This document shows, in pieces, positions 30,040 through 41,510 of a stretch of DNA of 64,000 bases. The notes under the pieces are model-generated. The model saw only the letters and a program-made list of their open reading frames with translations. It ran no database searches and was not told the origin of the DNA. The DNA comes from Cephalotrichum gorgonifer. Taxonomy: Eukaryota; Ascomycota; Sordariomycetes; Microascales; Microascaceae. The translations under genes were made by a program, and so were the position numbers. Location of the stretch: positions 514,907-578,906 of the forward strand of contig ONZQ02000012.1 of assembly GCA_900312665.1 (NCBI GenBank), written 5' to 3'. Numbering within the stretch: the first letter of the stretch is position 1; every line of letters begins with the position of its first letter.

Positions 30040-32772
30040 TCACCTCCCCTTCTTCCTCGCAAACCTCTTGTTGAGGAGGGCGAGCACCTTCGGCACGTTG
30101 AACTGCACGTACTCGAGGTCCAGGTCGTCCTGGTTATCCTTCTGCATCTCCAGGAGGTCGTCCAGCTTGAGATCCAGCTCGAGTAGGCCACGATTCCGTC
30201 CTATTTCAAAGGTTAGTAAAAACGTCGGTGGAGCTTCCTTCCGCCCGGGTCCCCAACCACCTGCTAAAATGCAGGCGGAGGGAGGGAGGAGAGAGAGAAG
30301 TCATGTACATACCTTTGTAGTGAAGTGAGATTACAAACGTCCCAGGCAGAGGGCTCGTGAAATTAAAGTAGATGTTGGCCCTCCTGTTGTCCGGCACGTT
30401 GCTCCGCTGAATCACACCCTCCTTCTCCAGCTGCTGGTGCGTGAACTTGTACGGGCCCAGCACCTGGTGCTTCTGCTGCTTCCTCCTCGTCCCCTCGCTC
30501 TGCGACCGCACGTTGTGCAGGTAGCTCTTGTACGTCTCCAGCTGGCCGACGAGGTACGTGTTGTGGTCCCGGATCGTCGTGTACACCTCGTCGAGCTTCG
30601 CCGTCTCCTCCAGGACACCCTCCTTCAGCGACCCCAGGTGCTGCAGCTCCTGCTCCACCTCGTCCCGCAGCAGCGCGAACTGGTCGTTCTTGTCGACCAC
30701 GCGCAGCTCCTGCAACTGCGAGAGAAGCTCCATCGCCCTGATGCCCTTACGGACCATCACCGCATCGTTGCGGCTCGTGGCTGCGGCGTCCGCGATCCTC
30801 TCCAGTCGCAGCGGCCGCCGCGCGACGCTGCTATTGGACGGGATCGACCGCATGATCTGTACAAAGATGGATTTGGCCTCCATGAAGTACACCTCCTCCT
30901 GCGTGATGTCCAGTGCCGCCGTGAGGTCATCGATCGCCGTCTCCCACCGGCTGAACAGGGGCAGGTTCATGGCGCGGTTCTCCTTGCGGGGCAGCTGGGC
31001 CGGCGCCGGGCCGAGCTCAGAGGTGATGATGGCGAGGTGCGAGTTCTCATCCTTGCAGAGCTCGGCGTGGTGCTTGTCGATGAGAGAGTGCATGGCGTAG
31101 ATTTCGTTGAGCGTGATCGAAAGCTCGAGATCCTTCTTGGAGAGGGCGACATAGTTGTCCATCTCAAGGCTCTCGTAAAAGTCCTGTACCTCGCACAGGT
31201 CAAGCATGAACTTATTCACGCGCTCCTTATTCTGGTGAATAAATGGTTGGAGCTTGGCCATGTACGGTTCCTTGGCGTAGGACGGCTTGTTAGCGAGGTT
31301 CTGGAGCATCTTCGCGATGAGCGTGAGGGTCCGCCTCGGCCTGTCCGACGGCACGCCGTCAATGAGCATGTAGGACTTTGGCGTCACGATGGCGGGGTTG
31401 ATGAAGCGGAGGAAGAAGAAGCCGCCGATGAGGGTACATATGGCCTGGTCGTTCGCATCAGGGTACTTCCTCTTCGTCAGGCTTCGGATCTGCTTGCAAA
31501 TCCACCGGATGCCGTAGGGGGTCTCCTCCAGACCGTTGATAATGGTATCCAAGAAGCCATTGGCAATCTCAGTGAGCGAACTCAGTCTGGGCTCGATGAT
31601 GCTCTGGACCTGCGGGTGCTCGGCGGCTTGCTCGGCCGTGATTCCCCTAGGCATGGACGCGGGGAGGGAGCCGGTCTCCGCTTCGACCTGCTGTATCATG
31701 TGTTCGTACACCTTGAGGGGGTTGATCTCGAGATCGAGGTCCTTCAGATCGATGAGGTTGTTGATCTTCTCCGCAAGTACTACCTTGAGGTAGCTCTGAC
31801 CGGGCCCTCGTCGAGTATACGTTGTCATCATTCTCGAAACTGGGGTATTGGCTCGGAGTAGGGACGAATACTCGGGAGTGTTGTCGAATTGGTATGTGAG
31901 GACGGACTAGCAGAGAATGTGTCAGTGCGTTACTAGATTGTTCGTCACGGCTATGAGCCGCCAGGAGCGCGCGTACCTGGAACATGGTTAGGAGGAGATG
32001 CTCCTCGCGACTCTCGTATTGGTTTCCGTAGATTGTGAACATGACTGTCTGGAGAAGCGAGTCGATCTCGGCCATCGAGACGAGCCTGCACAGATGGGCG
32101 ATGTGCCTCGGCTCCGACTGCAGGAGGAACAGGAGGTTACCGTATTTTTGAGTCCTGTCATCGTTGGGGAACGCGCCCTCCTGGAGATCGGTGGCATCCT
32201 CTAGATGGCTCGCGACTTCGTTTTGCTACGGGTGTCATAGGCGTTAGCGCTTGCCAACCAGTGCGCGACTGTGGGCGACAGGACCCGGTAAGAAGCAGGG
32301 AACATACCTCTTCCAAAGCCATGCGGTTTTGGATGAGGAGGGCAATCCTCGAATCGAGATAACGGACGTCCTTCTCGAGTACGAAGTTCTTCTTAGATTG
32401 GGACGAAATCTTGGCCTTCAGCTCGCGGAGAACCTTCTGGGCTGAATTGTAAGGAACGGTTAGCAAAGCACCGTACTCAAGGGAGCATGGAATGACGCTG
32501 AAATCTATTCCCATTCCGCGACGCGGGAAAAAAAATGGTGTCGATAACATGACATACGCCGGGGTGGACATACCTTTGGCGAGGTCATCTTCAATCTCGA
32601 GGTCCGCTTCATTCGCAATGGATAGATACAGCGCGGACATGGAGTACCGCTTCGATTGGCGGGCGGACCGCGAGCCATCGTAGGAAGACATTGTGTTCTG
32701 TCGGGATATCGGTTGGAAGGAGGATGACGATGCAGTAGATGCGCGAGATGGAGTTTGTAGCATTACGGACAT
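30040..32772 (-). CDS. Ras GTPase-activating protein (Gap1/Sar1/GapA-like)
   Basis: Negative regulator of Ras, most like fission yeast Gap1/Sar1 and Aspergillus GapA, which control Ras signalling in growth polarity and development. Five exons, 32772-32574, 32441-32308, 32225-31977, 31906-30313 and 30200-30040, give 778 residues. A serine-rich N terminus (1-60) is followed by a coiled region, then the RasGAP domain. The arginine-finger loop SLLRANTPVS places Arg near 212, so the catalytic arginine is present, unlike IQGAP proteins where it is lost. The second hallmark, FLRFINPAIVTP, lies near 359-370. The C-terminal RasGAP-C domain runs from about 500 to 770 and ends in VQFNVPKVLALLNKRF. Introns have consensus GTATGT/GTACGC donors and all phases fit. 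Converges on the RBR ligase gene. Confidence 0.94.
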
Positions 32773-34205
32773 AGCTTCCGATTACTTCGCGGCCACGAAG
32801 CGATGTCGAGGGCCACGCCGCAGGCCCGAGAGCCTCAGATCGCTTTCCGGGTTTCGGGTGTCTCGTCGAACAGCCGAGACGTTACGGCAACGGTGTATGT
32901 AGTCCGTCTCAGAACGTCCCAAATGGTGGCGTGGAGCGGTATGTAGGTCGCTAAGGGCACGATCCGAACATAACACTGGCAGCGTGACTAGGGGTTCTAT
33001 GCGGCCAATTTGCGGTCGTGGGAGGGGGGGCGCGAGCAGTTGGGGTGCGAGTCGAGTCGGGGAACGCGTGGAGTCGGGGACTGGGCGATGCGCGCAACTG
33101 CGATGGGTGAACTCGCGAAGGATAGAAGGCTACGGGCAAGCCACGAGGTATTATGCGACTCGAACGATTCGATCTGTCCCACCTGGGGGGGTTGTATCGT
33201 AGAAAGTCGAGGGGCGGTCACAAGCGATGGTCAGCGCAATAAGTTGCGATGATTCGGTCGGTCGGATGGGTTTTCGTATTACAATATTGTTCGCTCGAGG
33301 TCTAGTAGTGTGGTCGGAAGGATATTTCGAGGAGGGGGCAAACGTGAAGGAGAAAATGGTATCTCTGGGGGTCGGGAGTAATACAACTCTGGATGGGAGG
33401 AATGTGAATCTGGATGAAAGAAAGGGAGCGTGCGATGGGCGGCGAGGGACAAAGTCGGGGTTCCTGGATGGCAATTGTGGGGAGTGGGGACGGGCCAAAG
33501 GGGGGCAGGGGACGGGGCTGGCTACGTGGATACTTGCACTACAAGTATTTCTGAAACAGACGCGAAGGAGGGAATGCGGGCCGCTAGGTGTGGTGCAAGT
33601 CGCACTCTCCTCTCCTTTCACACTGGTATTTTTTCCCCTTCTTACTACTCCGTACTCACTTCTGGCATTCCAATGGCTTTTGACTCTGGTTGGACTCCTT
33701 ATCCTCCCCTCGAAAATTTGTTCATCGACCGCGGCTCTTTCGGCACCTGCATGCTCTATTCTAAATTATCCGATTGAAGGCCGGGCTCCAAATAACTCGA
33801 CGCCGCCCCATTGAGGAGATTGGATCCCAGGTTGAAGAGGGGAAAATCAGGAAACCAGGAGACCCCTGGGGTGGAGGTTACCGGATCAGGATAAGCGGAT
33901 AAGGGGGTATTTTCGAAGGGACGTCGATCCCTTCGATGCCACAAAAAGTAGTACGACGAGTATCAATCCAATATTCCATACCAACAAGTACGGGTACGAG
34001 TGCTAGGAGACCGTCGGAAAGGTGTTTGGGCGGTGAGGTGAGAACGCCCGCTCAGGTCCATTGAAGGGCAAGTAGTGAACGCAGGGGACAGGGGTCATGC
34101 CAGCCATGTGATAGGGTGTGGCGTGGCAAGTGTGGAGTGAAATGAACATGGAAGGGCTTGACTCAGAAACTTTGCGGGCGAGGGGGGGGGGGGGGTGGGG
34201 GGGGG
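32773..34205. other. RasGAP promoter and intergenic DNA up to the assembly gap
   Basis: 1.4 kb upstream of the RasGAP start. Open frames such as 33227-33814 (+) and 33151-33621 (-) overlap on opposite strands and match nothing. A G-rich run of more than 20 bases directly precedes the gap. Confidence 0.4.
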
Positions 34206-34416
34206 NNNNNNNNNNNNNNNNNNNNNNNNNNNNNNNNNNNNNNNNNNNNNNNNNNNNNNNNNNNNNNNNNNNNNNNNNNNNNNNNNNNNNNNNNNNNNNN
34301 NNNNNNNNNNNNNNNNNNNNNNNNNNNNNNNNNNNNNNNNNNNNNNNNNNNNNNNNNNNNNNNNNNNNNNNNNNNNNNNNNNNNNNNNNNNNNNNNNNNN
34401 NNNNNNNNNNNNNNNN
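34206..34416. other. Assembly gap (211 N)
   Basis: A run of 211 undetermined bases, preceded by a poly-G tract that probably stopped the sequencing. Nothing can be said about its content. Confidence 0.99.
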
Positions 34417-37400
34417 GGTTGTCCGTCCATTCGGGCGCGTTGGGAAGGATATACAAGTGGAGGTATCAGTACTCCTTACTCCTCCGTACAAGCATGATCT
34501 TAGTCTGAGTACATACTTTGGGGACCCGAGGTTGAAGGGTCCAACCCAAACAGGACAGTCCCCAATGGCTAATGGCGGTACTCTGGTAGATGTCGCCGAG
34601 AAAACAATTATAACGGCGAGGCGGAGCTACCGGATGTCACTTTTCTTGGTCCACAGAAGAACCCCCGATCCTGCGATTGCTGAGATTGTTTCGCTCGGCT
34701 CGTACCTGCTTGTAAGGCACGCTCTAAGTAAACTCTTCGGAAAGGGGGAGGAGGTGAGACCCGCTAGAACGGTGTCAAAGTCATACCATAGGTAGTCTAC
34801 GCGAGGACCCCACACCACCTCAAATAAGGTGGCTATTCAAGTACTTGTACTCGTACCCTTGGAGTCTGGAGTACTTTAGTACCAGGGGGGTCATTCCCAC
34901 GCTAAGAAGATGTATGAGGGGGCGGGGCTTGATCCAATCACGTAATCATGCGGGACCGTTGAAGTGGAGTGCAGGGAACGATGGACATCGATGATGATGG
35001 CCCATGGAGTCCTTCCATTCGTACAGGTACGGGTAGATTGTGCCGAGCGGGGAGATAGTGCTTTTTCTCAGGGCTGTCAGAGGTGAGGCAGGCGTCGAGG
35101 CGATAACTGTACAAGTAGAGTATGCGGCGTGAGAGCTTGTTACCTGCTTGCTTTTCCACCCTTTATTTTCGTAGCTTATCTCGTCGCTTCATCTCCCAAT
35201 GTGCTCAAGTGGCAATATTCCGTCCTGTTGGGATGATCAGCACCCGCACCCACACTTTAATCCCGTCACCTTGCATGACGTTGAGGGTGGTAAACGTATG
35301 TGGGCTTCCTTGGTACGGGGGCCTGTGCTCAAGCACACACATTGCACAAGGGCGCCCGTAGCCTATCACAATTGTGCCGTTCCCATCGCGACACGAGAGC
35401 ACCGGAAGGAAGGGTGGGCTACTGAGGCAAGCACATATCAGATGGCATGGCGTATCAAGTATTATCGGCGGACGGACTAAAAGTGGCGGAAAGGCGACCG
35501 AACCGTTTTTGGGTTATCATCCGCGGAGAGGCGTGACACATTAGTAACATGGAGGTTTGTTCGTCGTGTTTCCATTGCGTCGTTAGAGTTCAGCCAGGCA
35601 GCCCCACCACGGGAGCAGACGCAACGTACAAAGTACAAGATGTACGAGTAGTTACTATTCTTGAGGAGTGGATATTGCCAGCGCTTCTGGAATTCCGTCT
35701 AGTCAGGAACGGATCCCGAATGTGCTTTAGCGCTGAAGATGAGCGGGGGGTTTCAGATTAAAATGTGCCACCGCAGACAGGGCCCAGTAAAGAAAGCCGC
35801 CCCTAATAACGTCAAATGACAAAACAATAGTTGTTAAATAGTCGACACGAGGAGGAATAATATGCGCTCGGTCGTAACTGGAAGCGACAAGCCGCATGCG
35901 TATCATCAGACTACGATCTTGGGGCTATTTTGAAGATCCAAACGCACGCACGAGATCTCTACACAAAATATCTTTGATTGGGAGGGTCTGAATGTCTCAC
36001 CCAAAGGAGGATCAGCGAGACTTATCACGTATGAGAAACAATATGGGGGCCGTTATAATCATGGGTCTCGGAATGCCGAAGTGATTCCGTGCCTGTACGA
36101 GAGGTGTCTCGGAGCGCAAGACGTGCTACCCGTCGCAATTCTCTCCCCATAAGTACTTGCATCCATATGTGGTCTATTATTATCCTACGGCAACTATTGC
36201 CAGGCACTCCTCGGGCGGGATAGGAGTGGGACTGAGCTGAGTAAAACATGATTACGGATTACATACATACAATGGACAGAGCAAGAGAGGTGGCACGGCG
36301 TCGTGGTCTTTGTAAAATCAAAATGGATACTTCAAGGCGGAGCTGAGAGTGTGAACAAGTACTCGTACAGGCAAGTGCCGATCAGAACATTCCTTGGAGC
36401 CTAAACCGCCCGGCATGAATCCATCGGTCTTTACTCTCCTCCGAGATTTGCTGCAAATCATCGCGCAAACATGTCCATAACAACTGCTACCAGGAACGGA
36501 CGAGAGCTTGCTTGAAACGACGGGTTGGGAGATGAGTGCATGAAACATGAACGCTGGGGCTGGGGTTGGGGGGTGGACGCCTCATTCATGCGTCGTCATC
36601 ACCGTCACCTCCTAGTACTACATCCTCTTACTTGTATAGGTGGCAGCAGTATAAATAAATCCAAGGCGCTTCACGGGCACCACCATAGGATCGTGTTGCC
36701 CGAGACAAGGTGCCGGAAGCTATGAGTATGTAGAACCTAGACTCAGCTACACCTTGAGCATAATAAGTATGAGTACGAGTATGTATGAGTACTGGGTACG
36801 AGCATGTGCTTCGAGTGACGCAAAGAATCCGGGGTCGCCTGGAAAGCCTTAACCAAGCTCGCTCGATATACTGCTGCGCATCAACGATCCGGTGCGCCCA
36901 ATTAAGCTCCGAACCGACCGACCATCTTCGGTCGTACTCACGAGCGTAGCGCAAGCCGTTGTCGTCGTCGAGGTCGCAACAAGCTAATGCGATGGCTCGT
37001 ATTTCTCGTCGTCGCTCCACTCCATCTCTGCTCCTTCACTCAAGTATGCGGTACGTAGGGTATTACCAGGGGGCGGGCGCACGGGGCAGGTCGCTAGGTC
37101 CCTGCTAAAGAGGTTGCAGCAGCGGGCCAAGAACCTGCCTGAACCCTGTATAATACTTTTTTTAGGGGTGCCTTACAAGTATTATGTGTAGGGGTTGGTT
37201 GTCATCCATCCCGTCTCCCGTCCCTACCTACTGTAGCTACTACTGTTTGTACACAAAGTACTTGGCAGGAAAGTCCCACCACATCCACTCCCACGCGCCC
37301 GCTCGGACCTACCTCATGGACTGGGCCTTCATTTCAACCTGCAGGTACCAAGACCTGAGCTATGCCGCATCAAGAAACGGTGACGGCGGGACGACAAAAA

Positions 37401-39327
37401 AGGTGTTCAGCTGCAACTTTTTTTTATCGCAGCACCAGGGCTACCTCGCGCATGGAGAAGGTTGTACAAGCACAGCGGCTTATGGAGCACAAAATGTGTG
37501 ACGCGATATATGTGGTACGAGCGATCCTTGGAAGATCCCTCTTCTGGGCAGCCGAAGAGAAAGACCGAGATCCCCGACGCCTCCCCCTGTTCTTGCCCCC
37601 TGTCTTTACTATCGTACTCCGATGGTCTGGAGGTAAATCATGCCAAGATTGAGAGGGCTGGTTCAACTTGTGCATCCCCCCTGGTCCTTACGATGCTCTC
37701 GCGGTAAATCATCCCAAGATTCGGCCATTGGTGTGCCCCGGCCCTCCATGCCAAGTGCTGCAGAGGAGAATATCCTTGTCTCCCCTGACCGCCGCTAAGA
37801 AAGCAACCTTAAGCATGAAGTCATATGGCTCCATGGAAACCAGCTCCAAGTATACCCCTCGTCCGTGCGCTCGCAGGAGAAGTAGAACCCTGTCATCACC
37901 CACATGCATGACTCTTTGCCCTTGTCTGTCACGGCCGTAGTATGGACAACGACTGAGGCCGAATCATCCCTCTCTCCACATGCCCTTGAGCCAAGAGTAC
38001 TTATACATACGATACTTGTAGAGCTATTATGTTTTGAAGAAGAGATTACTTCGTACACCACGGCCGTAGAAACAATGGGAATAACAAGGGTGTAACAGCA
38101 CAACTCGGCTGTTGTCTTCCCTGGCGGGCCGATCCTAGGTTCTGTGGTCCGGACAACCTAATATCAGTACCGCCCAGTCGGTCCGAGACGTTGGCCGGGG
38201 GCATGGTAAGATGCCGATTGGAGCCGCACCCTCTATGGACTTTCCTCGGGCGGCGTTGAGAAGGTCTTCAGCCCATTTTGCCCTGCCCTCCTTCGGCAGT
38301 CTCGCCGCGAGTCTAAGGGCGAATGTTCGGCAGTGGGCTGCCCCTGTCTAGGCAGGTCCCTTGCTGTGGCTTATCGCGATTACAACAACTTGTATTGGGG
38401 CTATGAGAGGACTTTGTTTCGAGCACTCTCTTACAAACATGTTTGACATCACATTACTCGGTATAGGACCTGGTGCTCTGGCTTTCTATCGTTGGTGAAG
38501 AGACAGAGATCGACTCTGTTCATGGATAAGCTACTAATCATAACCTGCAAGCAGCTACTCACTCCGGCAGGAGTATTGGAGCCCACCTGAACGAGCGCCC
38601 GCCAGAGGCATGGCCTGCCTCGTCAAGGCGCAGCATTGAGATGGTGGAGCTGCCCTGCAGACGGGATGGTCTAGCGGCACACCTGCTCAACCCACATCCT
38701 AGCTGGTGATACCCCGGAGGACTAAGGAGAGTAACGCGGCCTCTCCGGACGGCCGTTTGGAGAAAGAGGGACAGTTTCGGGGAGTTAGACGAAAACCGTC
38801 ACTGCTCATTATCATTTATGTGGCTAGCCTTGATCTAGTGAGGGAGTTGTGGCGAAGCTTGAGTACGCAGGCCCAAGAACCTCCTCTCAGCGCGTATCTC
38901 GCCTCCTCATATCCTCGACTTCCCCCCTCCCTGACAACGACGGAAGGCGGGAATATCCTAACAAGGGCCAAAAGTATAAACAAGTCATGGATCAAAAGGA
39001 ATCATGTAATACGCGAAGAAGGTATATGTGCCCCATTTCTAAACAAGACCACGCCCGCCTAATCCATGTCATTGAAGCATCTCGTCTCTCTCTCCCCTTT
39101 CTTCCCCTCTCCTCTCCGCCCACTAAACGCTAGACCCAGCGATGGTGTGCTCGAAGCCTTCCCTCGTTGTTCCGGATGACAATCCTCCCCACATAACCCC
39201 CTCCAGCTGGCTCCTATGCGCGTGAGAAATGCCGAGGTCCGGCAGACGGCGGCGCCGATTCGTACCTGCTACAACAGATCATCGCGGCCTCTCAGCGACG
39301 TAGACGAGGATCCGATTCAAGGGCCCT
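34417..39327. other. Gene-poor region with dispersed GTAC-rich runs
   Basis: 4.9 kb without a supportable gene. All open frames are short (below about 230 codons including N), and none shows family motifs or a consistent splice structure. Short palindromic runs built on GTAC, such as AAGTACTTGTACTCGTACC, recur at 34838, 34869, 35021, 35624, 36355, 36764 and 37246. Two copies of a 19-base sequence lie 71 bases apart near 37632. No terminal repeats, transposase or reverse-transcriptase motifs could be recognised, although a degraded transposon cannot be excluded. Confidence 0.45.
37632..37721. repeat. Direct repeat, two 19-base copies 71 bases apart
   Basis: Copies at 37632-37650 and 37703-37721 share GGTAAATCATNCCAAGATT with one mismatch. 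The sequence between them is not itself repeated. Confidence 0.6.
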
Positions 39328-40459
39328 TTAGTGGGACATGACGACCTCGGTCGTCTTCGTACCGTTCGACTTCTCGGCACCATCCACCTCCATGGCGTCC
39401 TCATCCATGGCGTCACCCTCGACTTCCTCGCCCTCCTCGCCGTCTTCCTCCTCCAGGTCATCCTCGCTCTCGTCTTCGATATCCACGCTGCCATCCTCTG
39501 AGAGCTCGTCGTCGGCCTTACCACCGGCCTCGCCTTCAACATCAGCATCAGCCTCGGCCATGTTGGCGTCGCCGCCCTCGTCCTCGGCCTCGGCCTCAGC
39601 TTCGGCCTCAGCTTGCTCTAGCTCTACCTCCTCGGCGCCATACTCTTCCTCGTCGGCGGCGAGGTCAGCCTCGGGCTGCTCAGGCGGGAACTCGGCGGGG
39701 GCAGAGGCCTCGTTGTCCCTGGATTACGCAATCGTCAGCTCCTGTGTGTGTGTGCATTGGGGGGGTGGAGAAGGGTGCCCGGCTTCTGGAAAATGAAAAA
39801 AAAAAGTTGGGGCTAGACTTGGACACACCACTTGATCGCGAAACGCGTGACCCTAGGCTTTTCAGCGAGGATGTTGCGTCGCACCCGTTCAATGATAGGC
39901 TTCGACGGCGGGTCGTCGATCAGCTCGGGGGAATCGTATTCGTTGTTGACGTAGTATCCGACACGGACGAACTCTCGGCCATCGTAGGCGCAGGTGAGAA
40001 GGATGACGGTTACGCCGATGATGTCGGAGTCGGGGATGCGCTTGGTGTCCGGGGCGTCGGCCTCGAAGGGGAACTTGCTCACTCCCACGGGGATCGGGCC
40101 CACGAGGAGAGAGTCGAGCTCTTGGTCATATTGGTCCCTGTTGCCCCTCCCAGTCAGGACGAGTTACGCACGGGATGGATTATATGTCGATAGGCACCAG
40201 ACTTACGATGTGGCGGAGCCGACGTAGGTCAACTTCCATTCGAGATCTGGGACGGGAACTTGCGTCAGCCGACCAACGGAGCACAACACGGAGACGATCG
40301 AGCATGCTTCTCGAGGCGGTGTGGGAAGTGGGGTATGGACTGATTCAAACCTTTCTCGAGAGGCTCCAGGCACTCAAACGTAATTTCAAACTCATACTTG
40401 TCGCCGAACTTGGCGGGGTTGTTCAACACCTCCACGCCGAGTAGGGTGACGACAGACAT
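39328..40459 (-). CDS. ASF1: Histone H3-H4 chaperone ASF1
   Basis: Nuclear chaperone that binds H3-H4 dimers and passes them to CAF-1 and HIRA-type assembly factors. Four exons, 40459-40351, 40246-40207, 40137-39829 and 39718-39328, give 282 residues. The first 155 residues are the highly conserved immunoglobulin-like core: MSVVTLLGVEVLNN at the start, ECLEPLEKDLEWKLTYVGSA across introns 1 and 2, then VGYYVNNEY and the NILAEKPRVTRFAIKW strand. The rest is a long acidic tail with Glu/Asp runs, typical of fungal Asf1. Intron 1 has an unusual GTTTGA donor; the 40-nt second exon is supported by frame and family alignment. Divergent from RNA14 across a 1.05-kb promoter region with two ACGCGT sites. 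Confidence 0.96.
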
Positions 40460-41510
40460 CTTGGTTGTCTGTTTGTTTTGTTTTGCTGGTTCGGCTCTGT
40501 GATGGCGGGGATGATATTGTGTCTCGGGTACAGAAACAGAGCGGGGCAAGACCGGGCAAAGGTATGGATTATTCCAAGGCCGTTCGAGATTGGCTATAGG
40601 TGTCGCAGAAAAGTCTGGGGCGAAAGATCAAGAGGATGGGGCACGAGGGGGGATTGCAAAGACGAAGTATATACGCGTCCAGAGGCGGGTCTGGAGGGAA
40701 TGGAGGGTTGGATTCAGCTCGAGAGAATTACCAGCGGTTAGCACTTGTCCCTTGACGCGAACTTGCGGAAATTCGCGTGGGGCATGAAGGTAGCAATCAC
40801 CCCCGCCTGCACGCACTATCGACGCGTTGTGATGGACCACTCATCGGCCTGTCGCAAATCCTTAGTCAGCGACACAAGAAGCTCTGGGAGCTGTTCACCG
40901 CCCTGGGACTCATTCTGCCCATCATCCAGCCTCTCGGCATTCCCTGTCGCCGATTTTCTGAGCCAGATCAGAGAAGAACCCTCTCTTCGTCATCCCCGGA
41001 TATCTTATTTAACCCCTGAGAATCTGCCCCCCTCTCATCCTAGTTGATCCTCTACCCTTGTTTATGCGATTCTAATCTTCTAATTCATCGACTCGGGGGA
41101 ATTCCTGGGACCCAAGATCCCAAGGCGGAGACGTCCCATCTCGACCCAGGTCCCAGGCGAATCCATCCACATCCCATAACGGCCACGCCCTCCTTTGTTC
41201 TCTGCCTCGACCTCGGTTCCGGCCTTAGTTTCACACTTCTGCCACCCCGTGATTCATTCCGAAGCCGACTCTGCCTTTGAAAGTGCGACGCGAATCCTCC
41301 GCTGCCTGTCGCAAGACTTGTCCTCTGCCTGTATGTTCGTGATCTAGCCACAGCCGCCCTCTACATCGCAGTCCTCGAGCCCAATACTTACTTGTCTCGT
41401 CCAAACCCAGAGACCTCGAGGATCCCACCCCGACCACTTCGAAATCCCACCTTGGATGCCTCGACCCACCTCGTCGCTTCTCAGTGTCGCGCGATAGCCC
41501 AAAGAAAAAA
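40460..41510. promoter_or_regulatory. Shared divergent promoter region of ASF1 and RNA14
   Basis: 1.05 kb between divergent starts. ACGCGT cores occur at 40673-40678 and 40822-40827, 214 and 363 bases upstream of the ASF1 ATG. Such sites mark MBF-type G1/S control in yeasts, which would suit a replication-coupled chaperone; this is inference. The RNA14-proximal half is CT-rich. No coding frame is supported. Confidence 0.4.

Noticed and set aside
30437..31861. 474-codon plus-strand open frame opposite the RasGAP gene
   Set aside because: Antisense shadow of the large RasGAP exon, caused by its GC-rich codon use; the minus-strand frame has unmistakable RasGAP motifs.
37709..38103. Possible degenerate ankyrin or transposon fragment
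   Set aside because: A few residues look ankyrin-like in one frame, but the pattern breaks within 30 codons, and no repeats or transposase motifs support it.
38540..38760. Possible tRNA A-box (TGGTCTAGCGG near 38669)
   Set aside because: No matching B-box at the right distance and no cloverleaf could be drawn.
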